A program made the translations under genes and the position numbers. From the NCBI GenBank assembly GCA_017591395.1, contig WEDG01002097.1, positions 1-64,000 of the forward strand: 64,000 bases of DNA, written 5' to 3'. Below the pieces are notes generated by a model. The model saw only the letters and a program-made list of their open reading frames with translations, made no database searches and was not told the DNA's origin. Source of the stretch: Schistocephalus solidus (taxonomy: Eukaryota; Platyhelminthes; Cestoda; Diphyllobothriidea; Diphyllobothriidae). Below are positions 10,901 through 22,064 of the stretch, piece after piece (the first letter of the stretch is position 1; each line of letters starts with the position of its first letter).

Positions 10901-13610
10901 AGTCTGTACAGCTCACTGTTTATTTAACTAACCTCTGCCGAGTATGACCTTCATCAGCGCCATTGATTTGTTCGCGCAGGGCCTGATATGCAGCTGGCAG
11001 ATCTATATGTCTATTGATCGATTCCGCGTTCGAGTGCCACGATTCCTGCAGCAGGCGTGAAATTCGGTCGTCAGTCAGACATTATACCGGTGCAGCACAT
11101 TTCTCACCGTGCTGTGCCAGAACACTTGTGCTGCATGCGGCATTGCGAAGTTTCCATTTACCGGTGGGTTCATGAACGTTCCCTTGGGAATTCTGACACA
11201 ATCCCTGCGCAAAAGTTGATGATCCATAACATTCCCTTAACTCGAATTGAAGTTGCCTAAGAATTTTCGAGGAAATTGTACGTCAGCATTTGGGAACAAA
11301 ATGTATGACGAAAATCACATAAGCAGACCGTCAGAGCAAGATGACTACTTACAGCTGTAAGTATAGGTCCTTGTACAGTGTGAGAAAGCTGGCTTTCATA
11401 AGCTTATTTGCTAAAAGTGAAACAATTTAGGTAAAATTACGTACCCCTGAATTCACTGTTCCGATTATATTCGTTGAAGTGTTTGAGCTCTCTAATCTTC
11501 AGAGGTGATCCATAATCGCTGCTTCGACTAACGCATAGGGTTCGAGTATTGACTTGGGATAGATTGAGTGCTATCATTACGGTTTTGGCCCAGGTTGGGT
11601 TCAAGGTGAATCTCTCTTATGCAATCCCTGCTCCAGCATTTTACCCTATCCTAATCACATAACCACTACAACAGCTTAAATCCTAGAGCGTTAATCTCGC
11701 TCGTCATACTTAATCTAACCGCAATTGTGACTTTTCGTTGATTCTAACCTCAAATGCATCTATCTGCTTCTAACCTTAATCCCACTCTTACCCCTAATGC
11801 TAGCTCCTACCCTCGTTGCAAACTAAACCGTGAACCCAGCATCATGTGTTCGTATAACCTAGACCAAGCCAATATGCGCCACTGCATAAAGTTAGAAATT
11901 GCGACTGCTTGAAGGAAAAAAGTTGGAGGGATGCACCTCGAGTGCGGTTAAGTGCTTCTTACCAATAGTTTTGTTTTTGTACGCTTTGCAGCTTCCGCCG
12001 TGTTGCAGTGCGCCCCAGTAAGGTGTGCAGTGGAGGGACACGCCAAAAAAACATGTAGATCTACACTATTCGCTTAGTGAGAAGTACAAAAATTGCTATA
12101 CACTCTCACCCCACCAATATGTTTTGGTTGCTGTGAAGCCTTTCATTTAGATAATAATATAGTTTCGGAGAAAATACGATGATGATTGGATATGCGAGCG
12201 CACTCAGAAAACTGGGCAAGGCGTCCTGTAACGCGGAAATGTCTGTAAATAATGTTTATATAGTGGAGTAAATAAAACTGACAGCTTGCTGTTTTCTGGA
12301 GGCTTAAGTTAAAAAAATACAGTAGCGCGATTAAATTGTTTAAATATGGCAATAAATCGTAAAATTGTGGGTGCTTAACATAAAATATTGCAAATTTTGG
12401 GCCAGAAATCTGCGGACACATGAAAGCTGGTTAGACTTTCCGGGTGAACTGAAGCCCAGGCTGTGATGACCAATCGCATTGCCGGAGAACGTGTGCGGGA
12501 TAGATCGTCAAATCCGCTTTTCGTGGTGGCAACGAATATAAAAACCTAGTTGCGGTTTACAATTTTGATAGGCTAACTCCTGACCTCAACCTCCAACCCT
12601 TATCCTCCACCTTACCCCTGCCTTAGCCTCTAGACCTAACCGCCTGAATCTTACCCCAATCCTATCCCTAAACTGTATGCCGACCCTAATGATAATCCTT
12701 GAGCTAGGCGTGGCTGGGAATGTGCGGAAGGGAAGGCTGTTAACTTAAGCCTACCCAGATGAACCAAATATTTCATAGAAGTAAAAAACGTGAGGATAAA
12801 TGTGTGAATTTCAGCAAAATTACTTGTCCCAACTATTCTTAGCGCAAGGGACTATAACTGCGATAATATAGGAAATTTAAAGAATCACTGACCAGTCACT
12901 TCTATGGTTCGCCGTAGTAGTATGCCCAACAACCTTCGTGATCAAGCGTCTCAGTTTTTTAGCGCCCAGCCATCAGCGCGAGCTGCTCTACCAGCATGCC
13001 ATTCTTACTCATACTGCCTACAGTACGTTACCTACCTCAGTAGAAATGCCGAAATTTAAAAAAGATTACCACTCACTCGCGAATCTGCACAAAAGAATGG
13101 AGCAAATATTTGACATACTAATGAAAAACTTTAAGCGAATTGAAAGCATAAAAGAAATAATAAGGTTTTGTAAAAGCAAACAATTCTACAAACGTCCAAC
13201 ATCGTTTAAAATGCTTGCGCTTACATTTTGAGTGCACACAAAGCCTGTCCATACAAAAAAGGCTAAAATCAGGAAAGATTCACTGACTAAAAATCGTTCT
13301 TTAGTGAAGTTTATACTAAACCATCCTTCAGGAGCAAGTGCAATGTCAGGTAAGGCCTATTTTTCCACATCCTACAGTTTTAGACTCCAACACGATTCCA
13401 TGAGAATTGGCCTTATCTTTCCCTTTTTACATGTTTTGAGATGTGGTTGACTAAGGCAAACAGGTTTTCATTTGATTTTGCCGATAGGGACATCAAAGAA
13501 ACATAATTCTTCGTAAGGTTACACGTTGACAGGCTTGTCAGGGACTAATAAATTTAAACAGGATTGTCCGGTACAATCACAGGCATAGTTTGCGTAATAC
13601 AGAGAACATT
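10901..13610. other. Non-coding interval with degenerate CCTAAC-rich stretches
   Basis: No reading frame here has recognisable domains or convincing splice signals. Two stretches, about 11,640-11,840 and 12,555-12,720, are rich in variants of CTAACC and CCTAAT spread through other sequence, reminiscent of decayed telomere-type repeats (TTAGGG on the other strand) but too degenerate to assign. A short open frame of 97 codons at 12,938-13,231 has no recognised motif. Confidence 0.5.
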
Positions 13611-13616
13611 CTGTTA

Positions 13617-13838
13617 TGTATTCCTCACAGAACGCTGGTTGTAAACAAGACGTGTACTGAGGACAGGAAGCAGCACAAGTGAAGAGTCTTAGGGAACACA
13701 GCAGCGTTTATGGCAAAGCGGGAATGTCATCGGCGGATGACTGACTAATCAGAACAAAGGTGATCTGGCCGTGCGCACATGACCTTGAAAGTTGCGCGGG
13801 GTCGTCATGTCCAGACCATGCGGGTCACGTACACTGCA
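13617..13838 (-). repeat. 3' LTR of the gypsy element (single-unit form)
   Basis: This 222-bp sequence starts with TG and ends with CA on the minus strand and is preceded by a purine-rich tract. It shares its first ~50 bases (GCAGTGTACG-GACCCGCATG...CATGA) and one unit resembling the ~133-bp repeat with the LTR at 19,471-22,064. It therefore shows the unexpanded LTR structure. Confidence 0.75.
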
Positions 13839-13919
13839 TCCCTCCACCCTAAAGTGGATGACTTCGAGCAGAGGATGGGAAGATATAGAAAATGAAATGA
13901 GGGTTAGTTAATAAATGTT

Positions 13920-14757
13920 CTAATAGGTTTTGTCCTGAAATCGTTGGTCAGGTTTACGGATTCGGGTCGACCTTCTCAGGGCGGTATTTTTGAGCTCTGC
14001 GCCGTTTTGCGGAATCACTCGTTCCTCTGTCCCTACGTTACTGCTGGACGGGGCAGGATGATGAGGAATAGACACCTCGGCTGGCGGCGTTGTAGTAAAT
14101 GTAGGCCGTAGATATTCCGTCCTCGCGACGCCAGAACCATCATCAATGGTTGCGGGCAGTTCGAACCTCCCGAATTCTTCACTTTCTGTGTCAGTTCGGC
14201 TGCAGACTTGGTCCAGATGTCGATGCACAATTCTCACATCTTCTAACGCCAATTCTACGATCTGTCCCTCACTTCTTCGAACTGTCACTGGATACCAGCT
14301 CGCTTCGTGTTCCAGTCTCGTGTAGACACTTTCGTTAGGCAAGAAGATTTGAGGTCGCGTGTGCGCAGCATATAGCACTTTCATCTTCGTCTGTTGCTCA
14401 GTGATCTTATCATGCATTGAAGGATTAAGCAGATCGAACCGTGGGTGCAACTGCCGCTTGAACATCAATTCTGCAGTCGAAGAACCAGTTGAGTCGTTTG
14501 AGGTTATGCGATAGCTGAACTAAAAGCGTGAAAACTTCATGCATAAGTCCGCTTGCGTCTGTTTGGCTACTCCGTATTTTATCGTCTGAACCGCGCGCTC
14601 TGCGAGGCCATTTGAAGCCGCAAGCTACGGCATAGTGGTTAAATGCCTACTTCCAATGTTGTCCCTAATTTCTTTAAATTCTGCACTAGTAAAAGTCGGG
14701 CCATTGTCTGAAACGACCACTTCAGATATCCCGAAAGTAGAAAAACGGATCGTAGCA
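13920..14757 (-). pseudogene. Gypsy integrase, core and C-terminal part (broken)
   Basis: The integrase of the gypsy element joins cDNA to host DNA. Translating the minus strand from 14,757, the retroviral-type integrase core is visible: SDNGPTFTS near 14,690-14,715 (second catalytic Asp) and GLAERAVQT near 14,583-14,612 (where the catalytic Glu lies), followed by a C-terminal tail of about 180 codons ending RRSTRIRKPDQRF just before the stop at 13,920. At least two in-frame stops interrupt the core (near 14,620 and 14,520). The N-terminal zinc-binding part and first catalytic Asp are absent; the frame is cut at about 14,757, exactly where the Penelope sequence begins. Confidence 0.75.
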
Positions 14758-14935
14758 TTTAAAACAGGCGTATACATCAGGATTTATTGGGAGAAACAAA
14801 TTTCGTGACGGCTTATCAACTACAACCCGTCTTTGCATAACACAGATAACGATTGCAAAATGGACAGCGGTTTGAATTAACAGAAAATCAATACATAACA
14901 GCAAGGTTCAGAGGACAACGTAAAGAACTACAGGA
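14758..14935 (-). repeat. PLE terminal repeat, copy A
   Basis: Closely similar to 17,325-17,520 and, inverted, to 41,222-41,420. Shared landmarks on the plus strand are TTTAAAACAGGCGTATAC, AGGATTTATTGG, the hairpin GACGG...CCGTC around TTATCAACT, and GTCAGAGGACAACGTAAA. The minus strand contains an AATAAA just upstream of the conserved end. Confidence 0.75.
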
Positions 14936-14970
14936 AAGGAAATGTGGGGGAGAAGCTAAGACAACTAAAA

Positions 14971-17179
14971 TCATGAATCATCTAGGGTGAAAATCACCAG
15001 GGCAATTGTAGATTGATCACGTGGTCTAGTTGCTTGCAAAGATTTGGTTTCTCCCAAGTAGCGCAAAGTCCGAGTTGTTCGTGCCCGAACAAGCACTCGG
15101 AAAGCTGTTTTGAGGTCTACATAGTGACCACTGTCTTTTAGATATTTAGTAATCGAAGAACGTGGTATATTATTTTCTTGTTTAAACAACCAACTAGGTA
15201 AACGTTCAGCGGCTCTAGTTGCTAATTGCCTTTGCGTTCGCCCAATGTAAATGCATCCACAAGTTCACGTGAATTCATAAAACACAATTTGGGGTGGCAT
15301 GCAACGGCAAGGCATCCTTCGGATGGTTGATTGGCAGGCTTCTAGTATGATTGATAAAGATGAGCTGAGGTGCATTGTATGTTCTTCCTATGGTGCATCA
15401 TAATCGTCGCTTGATTGTCACTCTTAAAGGGTAAGAATATGCTAACGGTTTTTTTGGAACTGAATGTTCCACCACATTTTGCCGGAAGGTGTTGCTATAT
15501 TTTTGAATGATACCTGCAGAATATCCACAGTTAAGTAAGGCTGATTTGATGTAGGCAATTTCTGTATCTAGAGTTTCACTAGAGCAAATATTTCTCGCCC
15601 TTTGAAAAGATTTCCTTTCCATTGTACTGATACAAAGCCTTTAAAGTGCAGGTAATGCCCTTTCCAAGTATTTTTGTGGAAGACATAGCGCCTTATTGAG
15701 CCATCATCCTCTCTGATCATGAGGACGTACAAGGAAAAGGAAGCGTGTTGCTCTGTTCCATATCCATTGTAAATTTTATCTTGGGTTCCAATGTATTCAT
15801 GGCAGAAAGAAGGTCTTCGGCGTCTTGCTTGTTATCAACAATCGCAAATATATCATCCACGTATCTTCTGTATAATGTTGTCATCTTCAATTTGGAGGAC
15901 ACCTTTTCTTCTAAGTGACCCATAAAAACATCGGCGAAGGTTGGTCAGAGTGGACTTCCCATTGCGACTCCATCAATTTGTCTATAGATTTGCCCATTAA
16001 ACAGCAGTTGAACATTTTTGGTGCACAGTACCAACAATTCACGTAGTACTTCGGGTGACTGACGGGTTTTAGCCGCATGGGCGCATATAATATCTCTTGT
16101 TTCATCCAATTATATATTTTTAAATAACGATTCCACGTCGAATGAAATCATACACTTGCCGGCGATGTTTAAGCGCCTAATTCATTCAATAAAATGAAAA
16201 CTGTCTTTTGTGGTATGAGTGGAAAATAGTTTTGAATTGTTTGTAGCTCCCTTACAAACCGATTAGCTAGTCTATGTTGAGGTGCATTAGACATCGAGAG
16301 AATTGGCCGTATAGGTATATCCTTCTAATATGTTTTGGGCAATCAATATAATCTGGGGATATGTGTATCTTTTGGTTTTAAGGAGAGCGCGGTATAAGTA
16401 TAAATCAGGTTTTTGTCAAACAACTGTTTAAAAATTTTCCAAACTGATTTCTCCATTGGTTTATTTTCATCTTTCCCTGATGTCTCTAGGCAAAATTTAC
16501 TTTGGTCATTTCAAATAGATTCCATTTTTCTCGCATAGTCCTTTCAGTTAAGGATCATAACACCGTGGCCTTTGTCAGGCTTGGAGATTATTATTTGTTC
16601 ATGATGTTTCAATGCGGAAAGGGCAGTCAAGTGCTCTTTTGTTAGTGGTGTCAGTTGTGTTATTGGAGCTTTACGGTACTGATGAGCAATGTCCACAAAT
16701 TTAGCTTTCAGCCAGCCAACGTCGTCAATGGATCTGGGTACTAGGTCATCTAGTTGACAATTCAATTCTTCAAATTGGGCTTCAATTTCAACTGAGTTTA
16801 TTCTCCTGTTTGGCACACAAAAGTCGAGTCCTAGTGATAAGGCTTCTGATTGTAGCTTATTAAGTGTAATGTCTAATAGATTGAGAATAACTTCAATGTT
16901 CAGAGGAAAATTATCGTCCGTAGGCCTCTTGCATAATGACTTCCTTAGTTTAGAGCGATTTGAGCCTCTTGTCTTACTAAGTATAATACACGTATATTTC
17001 ATGAACATTAACCAATAAAAGAGACTTATCTTGTCAAGGACATGTTTTGTCTGATCCAGGCAAGATTTGATGAGTGCAACGGTCTCAACTGAGTCTTCAA
17101 TTGTTGGTTGCGTAAGGCGGTCCAGATTTTTAATCGTTTGACGTAATTTGACCCTACGGAGGATCTTGTAGAAATCCAC
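14971..17179 (-). pseudogene. PLE polyprotein, nearly complete copy A (RT + GIY-YIG)
   Basis: This would encode the PLE reverse transcriptase-endonuclease, which copies the element RNA at the target site. In order: an N-terminal region (17,179-16,544) with the PLE-typical end KPDKGHGVMILN; a damaged finger/palm part (16,540-15,911) with MGSPLGPTFAD-like sequence split over two frames; the catalytic YRRYVDDIFAI near 15,870-15,841; a linker; and a GIY-YIG-type region near 15,290-14,971 in which CIYIGRTQR is preserved, although an upstream Cys codon is a TGA stop. Several frameshifts separate these blocks, so no protein can be made. The order and motifs exclude LTR or LINE reverse transcriptases. 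Confidence 0.75.
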
Positions 17180-17324
17180 TGGATACTCCTTGCTATTTAT
17201 GCAGTTCTGAAGAAATTCAATCCGTGTATTTTCCTTCGTTATTTTACATCTTAATTGTTAAAGTCTGTCCTAAGACTTAATTATATATGGTGGGAGGTGC
17301 TGTTTGAGACATTTAAAGCCTTTT

Positions 17325-17520
17325 TTCCCGGGTATGAATTTAAAACAGGCGTATACAGCAGGATTTATTGGAACCAACAAATTTTGTGACGGCTTATCAA
17401 CTGCAACCCGTCTTTGCATAGCACAGATAACGAATGAAAATGGACAGCAGTTTGAATTAACAGAAAATCAATACATAACAGCAAGGGTCAGAGGACAACG
17501 TAAAACCATGCATCATCTAG
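17325..17520 (-). repeat. PLE terminal repeat, copy B
   Basis: Second copy of the ~190-bp terminal repeat, between the truncated upstream PLE and the nearly full PLE. It carries the same GACGG...CCGTC hairpin (GACGGCTTATCAACTGCAAC) and AATAAA on the minus strand. Confidence 0.75.
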
Positions 17521-17528
17521 GATGAAAA

Positions 17529-18600
17529 TCACCAGGGCAATTGTAGATTGATCCGGTGGTCTAGTTGCTTGCGAAGATTGGGTTTCTCCCAAGTAGCTTC
17601 CAAATAGCGCAAAGTCCGAGTTGTTCGTGCCCGAACAAGCACTCGGAAAGCTGTTGTGAGGTCTACATAGTGACCACTGTCTATTAGATGTTTAGTAATC
17701 GAAGAACGTGGTACATTATTTTCTTTTTTAAACAACCAATTAGGTAAATGTTCAGCGGTTCTGGTTGCTAATTGCCTTTGCGTTCGCCCAATCTACTTGC
17801 ATCCACAAGTGCACGTGAATTCATAAACATAATATGAGGTAGCGTGCAACGGCAGGGCATCCTTTGGATGGTTGTTTGGCAGGCTTCTAGTATGATTGAT
17901 AAAGATGAGCGGAGATGCATTGTATGTTCTTCCTATGGTGCAGTATAATCGTCGCTTGATTGTATTAGAAATATTGTCACCCTTAAAAAGTGAGTATATG
18001 CTAACGGGCTTTTTCGGAACTGAATGTTCCACCACTTTTGCCGTAAGGTGTTGCTATATTTTTGAATGAAACGTGCAGAATATCCACAGTTAAGTAAGGC
18101 TGATTTGATGTAGGCAATTTCTGTATCTATCGTTTCACTAGAGCAAATATTTCTCGCCTTTTGAAAAGGAGTATGTACAAGATTTCTTTTCCATTGTACT
18201 GATACAAAGCTTTTTAAGTGCAAGTATTGCCCTTTCTAAGTATTTTTGTGGAAGACAGAGCGCCTTTTGAGCCATCATCCTCTCTGATCATGAGGACGTA
18301 CAAGGAAAAGGAAGTGTGTTGCTCTGTTCCATATCCATTGTAAATTTTATCTTGGGTTGCAATGTATTCATGGTAGAAAGAAGGTCTTCGGTGTCTTGCT
18401 TGTTATCAACAATCGCAAATATATCATCCACGTATCTTCTGTATAATGTTGTCATCTTTAATTTGGAAGACACCTTTTCTTCTAGGTGACCCATAAAAAT
18501 ATCGGCGAAGGTTGGTCCGAGTTGACTTCCCATTGCGACTTCATCAGTCTTTTTACCCGAATTAAGAAAGAATTTCTGTATGTCCACTATCTAATTCGTT
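17529..18600 (-). pseudogene. PLE polyprotein, 5'-truncated copy B
   Basis: Only the second half of the PLE protein is present. It starts at the RT block VAMGSQLGPTFADIFMGH (about 18,540), continues through YRRYVDDIFAI (about 18,445-18,412) and the linker with RNICSSETIDTEIAYIKS, to the endonuclease region ending near 17,529. At the YIG motif the Tyr codon is a TAG stop (CK-stop-IGRTQRQ, near 17,790). It is about 90% similar by eye to copy A in shared parts. The 5' end at about 18,600 abuts gypsy sequence. Confidence 0.7.
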
Positions 18601-19021
18601 GACATTTTACGGGTGCATTAACTAAGTTCTGTAAAATATTCACGGTCTCAAAAGCAGGTGCTCCGTTAACGTCATCGTCGATAATGGGAAGCCTACTATA
18701 GGCGTCAGCCAATACTCGTAACATATTTCATTGCATATGTGTAAGCGGAAAGAGTGAGTACCCATCGTTGAATTCTCGGCGAGGAAATTTATTATAGCCC
18801 TTTTTTTCACCCAGCAAACCAAAGAGAGGTTTGTGGTTAGTGTGAATTTCGAAGGTTCGACCAAAAAGGTATGAGTGGAAGCGTTGTAGGCCAAATATTA
18901 TTACTAAGGCCTCCTTATCTAGCTGCGAATAGTTGTTATCCGCCTTGGAAATTGTTCTTGATGCAAAGGCAATCGGTATCTCAGCCCCAGAAGGCATTCG
19001 GTGCACGAAAACCGAACCCAC
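18600..19021 (-). pseudogene. Gypsy RNase H domain (fragment)
   Basis: Minus-strand translation gives a Ty3/gypsy RNase H: IPIAFASRTISKADNNYSQ, then the typical DKEALVIIFGLQRFHSYLFG, then FEIHTNHKPLFGLLGE, followed in another frame by LADAYSRLP, the usual RNase H-integrase junction. A frameshift separates the last two blocks. Upstream it joins gag sequence directly, so protease and reverse transcriptase are deleted; downstream it is cut at about 18,600 by the PLE. Confidence 0.75.
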
Positions 19022-19079
19022 GCAGTACGGGGATGCATCGCATTTGCTGCCTTCCTATCTGCAGTCCTGGATGACGGGC

Positions 19080-19443
19080 GTCATATTCGAAATAAATTAA
19101 CTAAAGCATTGATTGGATTCCTGACGCATCTGACAAAACCGATAGCAGCTCCGAAAGATGTTGTCTATTCCGCCCCACCCTGCCTCGATGCTTGTGAATG
19201 CTGTTTGAAATTCGGTAACCTCTTGCAGCCTGAGGGCGTCGAAGTAACGTTGGGCCAACTCTCATAGATGGGTTCGGAGGAGTTTCAGTTTAGAGTTAAT
19301 TTCTATTTTACACGTGGTTAAAACATCGGAATCATTTAAATATAATCCTTAAATGTCTTTCTCCATTGTAACCATGAGTCATTGGAGGGTTTCGGAGCAT
19401 TTTTCGGCCAGAAAGGTAACGGTTTAGGTAATAATGAAGCCAT
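19080..19443 (-). pseudogene. Gypsy gag start (fragment)
   Basis: The first ATG after the primer-binding-site-like sequence begins MASLLPKPLPFWPKN, followed by WLQWRKTFKDY, a layout typical of gypsy gag N-termini, with a stop after about 35 codons. Further gag-like sequence continues in other frames (ELAQRYFDALRLQEVTEFQ). Broken by frameshifts and then fused to RNase H by a deletion. Confidence 0.55.
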
Positions 19444-19470
19444 GTTCGTTGAACTGCGTCACCAATTTTA

Positions 19471-22017
19471 TGCATTCCTCATAGAAGGCTCGTTGTAAAC
19501 GAGACGTATACTGAGGAAGGGAAAGTGCACATGTGATGAGTATTAAGGGACACAGCAGGGTATATGGGAAAGCGGGAATGTCATAGGCTGAAGGTTGACC
19601 AGTTGCATTCCTCATAGAAGGCTGGTTGTAAACAAGACGTGTACTGAGGACAGGAACGTGCACAAGTGATGAGTATTAAGGGACACAGCAGGGTATATGG
19701 TAAAGCGGGAATGTCATAGGCTGAAGGTTGACCAGTTGCATTCCTCATAGAAGGCTGGTTGTAAAACAAGACGTGTACTGAGGACGGGAAAGTGCACAAG
19801 TGATGAGTATTAAGGGACACAGCAGGGTATATGGTAAAGCGGGAATGTCATAGGCTGAAGGTTGACCAGTTGCATTCCTCATAGAAGGCTGGTTGTAAAC
19901 AAGACGTGTACTGAGGACGGGAAAGTGCACAAGTGATGAGTATTAAGGGACACAGCAGGGTATATGGGAAAGCGGGAATGTCATAGGCTGAAGGTTGACC
20001 AGTTGCATTCCTCATAGAAGGCTGGTTGTAAACAAGACGTGTACTGAGGACGGGAAAGTGCACAAGTGATGAGTATTAAGGGACACAGCAGGGTATATGG
20101 TAAAGCGGGAATGTCATAGGCTGAAGGTTGACCAGTTGCATTCCTCATAGAAGGCTGGTTGTAAACAAGACGTGTACTGAGGACGGGAAAGTGCACAAGT
20201 GATGAGTATTAAAGGGACACAGCAGGGTATATGGTAAAAGCGGGAATGTCATAGGCTGAAGGTTGACCAGTTGCATTCCTCATAGAAGGCTGGTTGTAAA
20301 CAAGACGTGTACTGAGGACAGGAAAGTGCACAAGTGATGAGTATTAAGGGACACAGCAGGGTATATGGGTAAAGCGGGAATGTCATAGGCTGAAGGTTGA
20401 CCAGTTGCATTCCTCATAGAAGGCTGGTTGTAAACAAGACGTGTACTGAGGACGGGAACGTGCACAAGTGATGAGTATTAAGGGACACAGCAGGGTATAT
20501 GGTAAAGCGGGAATGTCATAGGCTGAAGGTTGACCAGTTGCATTCCTCATAGAAGGCTGGTTGTAAACAAGACGTGTACTGAGGGACGGGAAAGTGCACA
20601 AGTGATGAGTATTAAGGGACACAGCAGGGTATATGGTAAAGCGGGAATGTCATAGGCTGAAGGTTGACCAGTTGCATTCCTCATAGAAGGCTGGTTGTAA
20701 ACAAGACGTGTACTGAGGACGGGAAAGTGCACAAGTGATGAGTATTAAAGGGACACAGCAGGGTATATGGGTAAAAGCGGGAATGTCATAGGCTGAAGGT
20801 TGACCAGTTGCATTCCTCATAGAAGGCTGGTTGTAAACAAGACGTGTACTGAGGACGGGAAAGTGCACAAGTGATGAGTATTAAGGGACACAGCAGGGTA
20901 TATGGTAAAAGCAGGGAATGTCATAGGCTGAAGGTTGACCAGTTGCATTCCTCATAGAAGGCTGGTTGTAAAACAAGACGTGTACTGAGGACGGGAAAAG
21001 TGCACAAGTGATGAGTATTAAGGGACACAGCAGGGTATATGGTAAAAGCGGGAATGTCATAGGCTGAAGTTTGACCAGTTGCATTCCTCATAGAAGGCTG
21101 GTTGTAAACAAGACGTGTACTGAGGACGGGAACGTACACAAGTGATGAGTATAAAGGGACACAGCAGGGTATATGGTAAAGCGGGAATGTCATAGGCTGA
21201 AGGTTGACCAGTTGCATTCCTCATAGAAGGCTGGTTGTAAACAAGACGTGTACTGAGGACGGGAAAGTGCACAAGTGATGAGTATTAAAGGGACACAGCA
21301 GGGTATATGGTAAAGCGGGAATGTCATAGGCTGAAGGTTGACCAGTTGCATTCCTCATAGAAGGCTGGTTGTAAACAAGACGTGTACTGAGGACGGGAAC
21401 GTGCACAAGTGATGAGTATTAAGGGACACAGCAGGGTATATGGTAAAGCGGGAATGTCATAGGCTGAAGGTTGACCAGTTGCATTCCTCATAGAAGGCTG
21501 GTTGTAAACAAGACGTGTACTGAGGACGGGAACGTGCACAAGTGATGAGTATTAAGGGACACAGCAGGGTATATGGTAAAAGCGGGAATGTCATAGGCTG
21601 AAGGTTAGACCAGTTGCATTCCTCATAGAAGGCTGGTTGTAAACAAGACGTGTACTGAGGACGGGAACGTGCACAAGTGATGAGTATTAAGGGACACAGC
21701 AGGGTATATGGTAAAAGCGGGAATGTCATAGGCTGAAGGTTGACCAGTTGCATTCCTCATAGAAGGCTGGTTGTAAAACAAGACGTGTACTGAGGACGGG
21801 AAAGTGCACAAGTGATGAGTATTAAGGGACACAGCAGGGTATATGGTAAAAGCGGGAATGGCATAGGCTGAAGGTTGACCAGTTGCATTCCTCATAGAAG
21901 GCTGGTTGTAAACAAGACGTGTACTGAGGACGGGAAAGTGTACAAGTGATGAGTATTAAGGGACACAGCAGGGTATATGGTAAAGCGGGAATGGCATAGG
22001 CTGAAGGTTGACCAGTT
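19471..22017. repeat. 133-bp tandem array, 19 units, inside the LTR
   Basis: Units begin TGCATTCCTCATAGAAGG at 19471, 19604, 19737, 19871, 20004, 20137, 20272, 20406, 20539, 20673, 20809, 20944, 21080, 21213, 21347, 21480, 21615, 21749 and 21884. They differ by a few substitutions and one-base indels in homopolymers. Open minus-strand frames of 60-98 codons recur unit by unit and are artefacts of the repeat. Confidence 0.95.
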
Positions 22018-22064
22018 GCGCGCGGGGGCATCATGTCCCGAGCATGCGGGTCGCGTACACTGCA
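19471..22064 (-). repeat. 5' LTR of the gypsy element, expanded to ~2.6 kb
   Basis: The LTR starts at 22,064 (TGCAGTGTACGCGACCCGCA) and ends at 19,471 (TGCA), followed by the TGGTGACGC primer-binding-site-like motif. Its first ~50 bases match the 3' LTR at 13,838. The body consists of 19 tandem copies of a unit of 133-136 bp. The sequence just upstream (GGTGGAAGGAAGG) resembles a gypsy purine tract, which suggests this LTR may once have been the downstream LTR of another, tandem copy. Confidence 0.7.

Larger units (their letters stand above)
14758..18600 (-). mobile_element. Tandem pair of Penelope-like elements (PLE)
   Basis: Two head-to-tail copies lie in the gypsy integrase. The upstream copy (18,600-17,325) is 5' truncated and begins within the reverse transcriptase; the downstream copy (17,290-14,758) is nearly full length. 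Each ends in a related terminal repeat of about 190 bp (17,520-17,325 and 14,935-14,758). A partial copy placed directly upstream of a full one, so that its end serves as the upstream terminal repeat, is the known arrangement of PLEs. Proteins carry the RT motif YVDDIF and a C-terminal GIY-YIG-type endonuclease region. Both copies have frameshifts and stops. Confidence 0.8.
13617..22064 (-). mobile_element. Degenerate Ty3/gypsy LTR retrotransposon with nested insertion
   Basis: In minus-strand order the element shows: a 5' LTR (22,064-19,471, starting TGCAGTGTACGCG and ending TGCA); a primer-binding-site-like TGGTGACGC at 19,464-19,456; the start of gag at 19,443; an RNase H domain (19,021-18,600); an integrase core and C-terminus (14,757-13,920); a purine tract GGGTGGAGGGA; and a 3' LTR (13,838-13,617, starting TGCAGTGTACGTG). 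Most of gag, the protease and the reverse transcriptase are missing between gag and RNase H. Two Penelope-like copies sit in the integrase region. No target-site duplication is visible at the LTR outer ends. The element is dead: it has frameshifts, stops and the large deletion. Confidence 0.8.

Noticed and set aside
17325..17520. Hammerhead ribozyme in the PLE terminal repeat
   Set aside because: TTGATAAG next to a GACGG/CCGTC stem is suggestive, but there is no GAAA box at the right place and the core has two mismatches.
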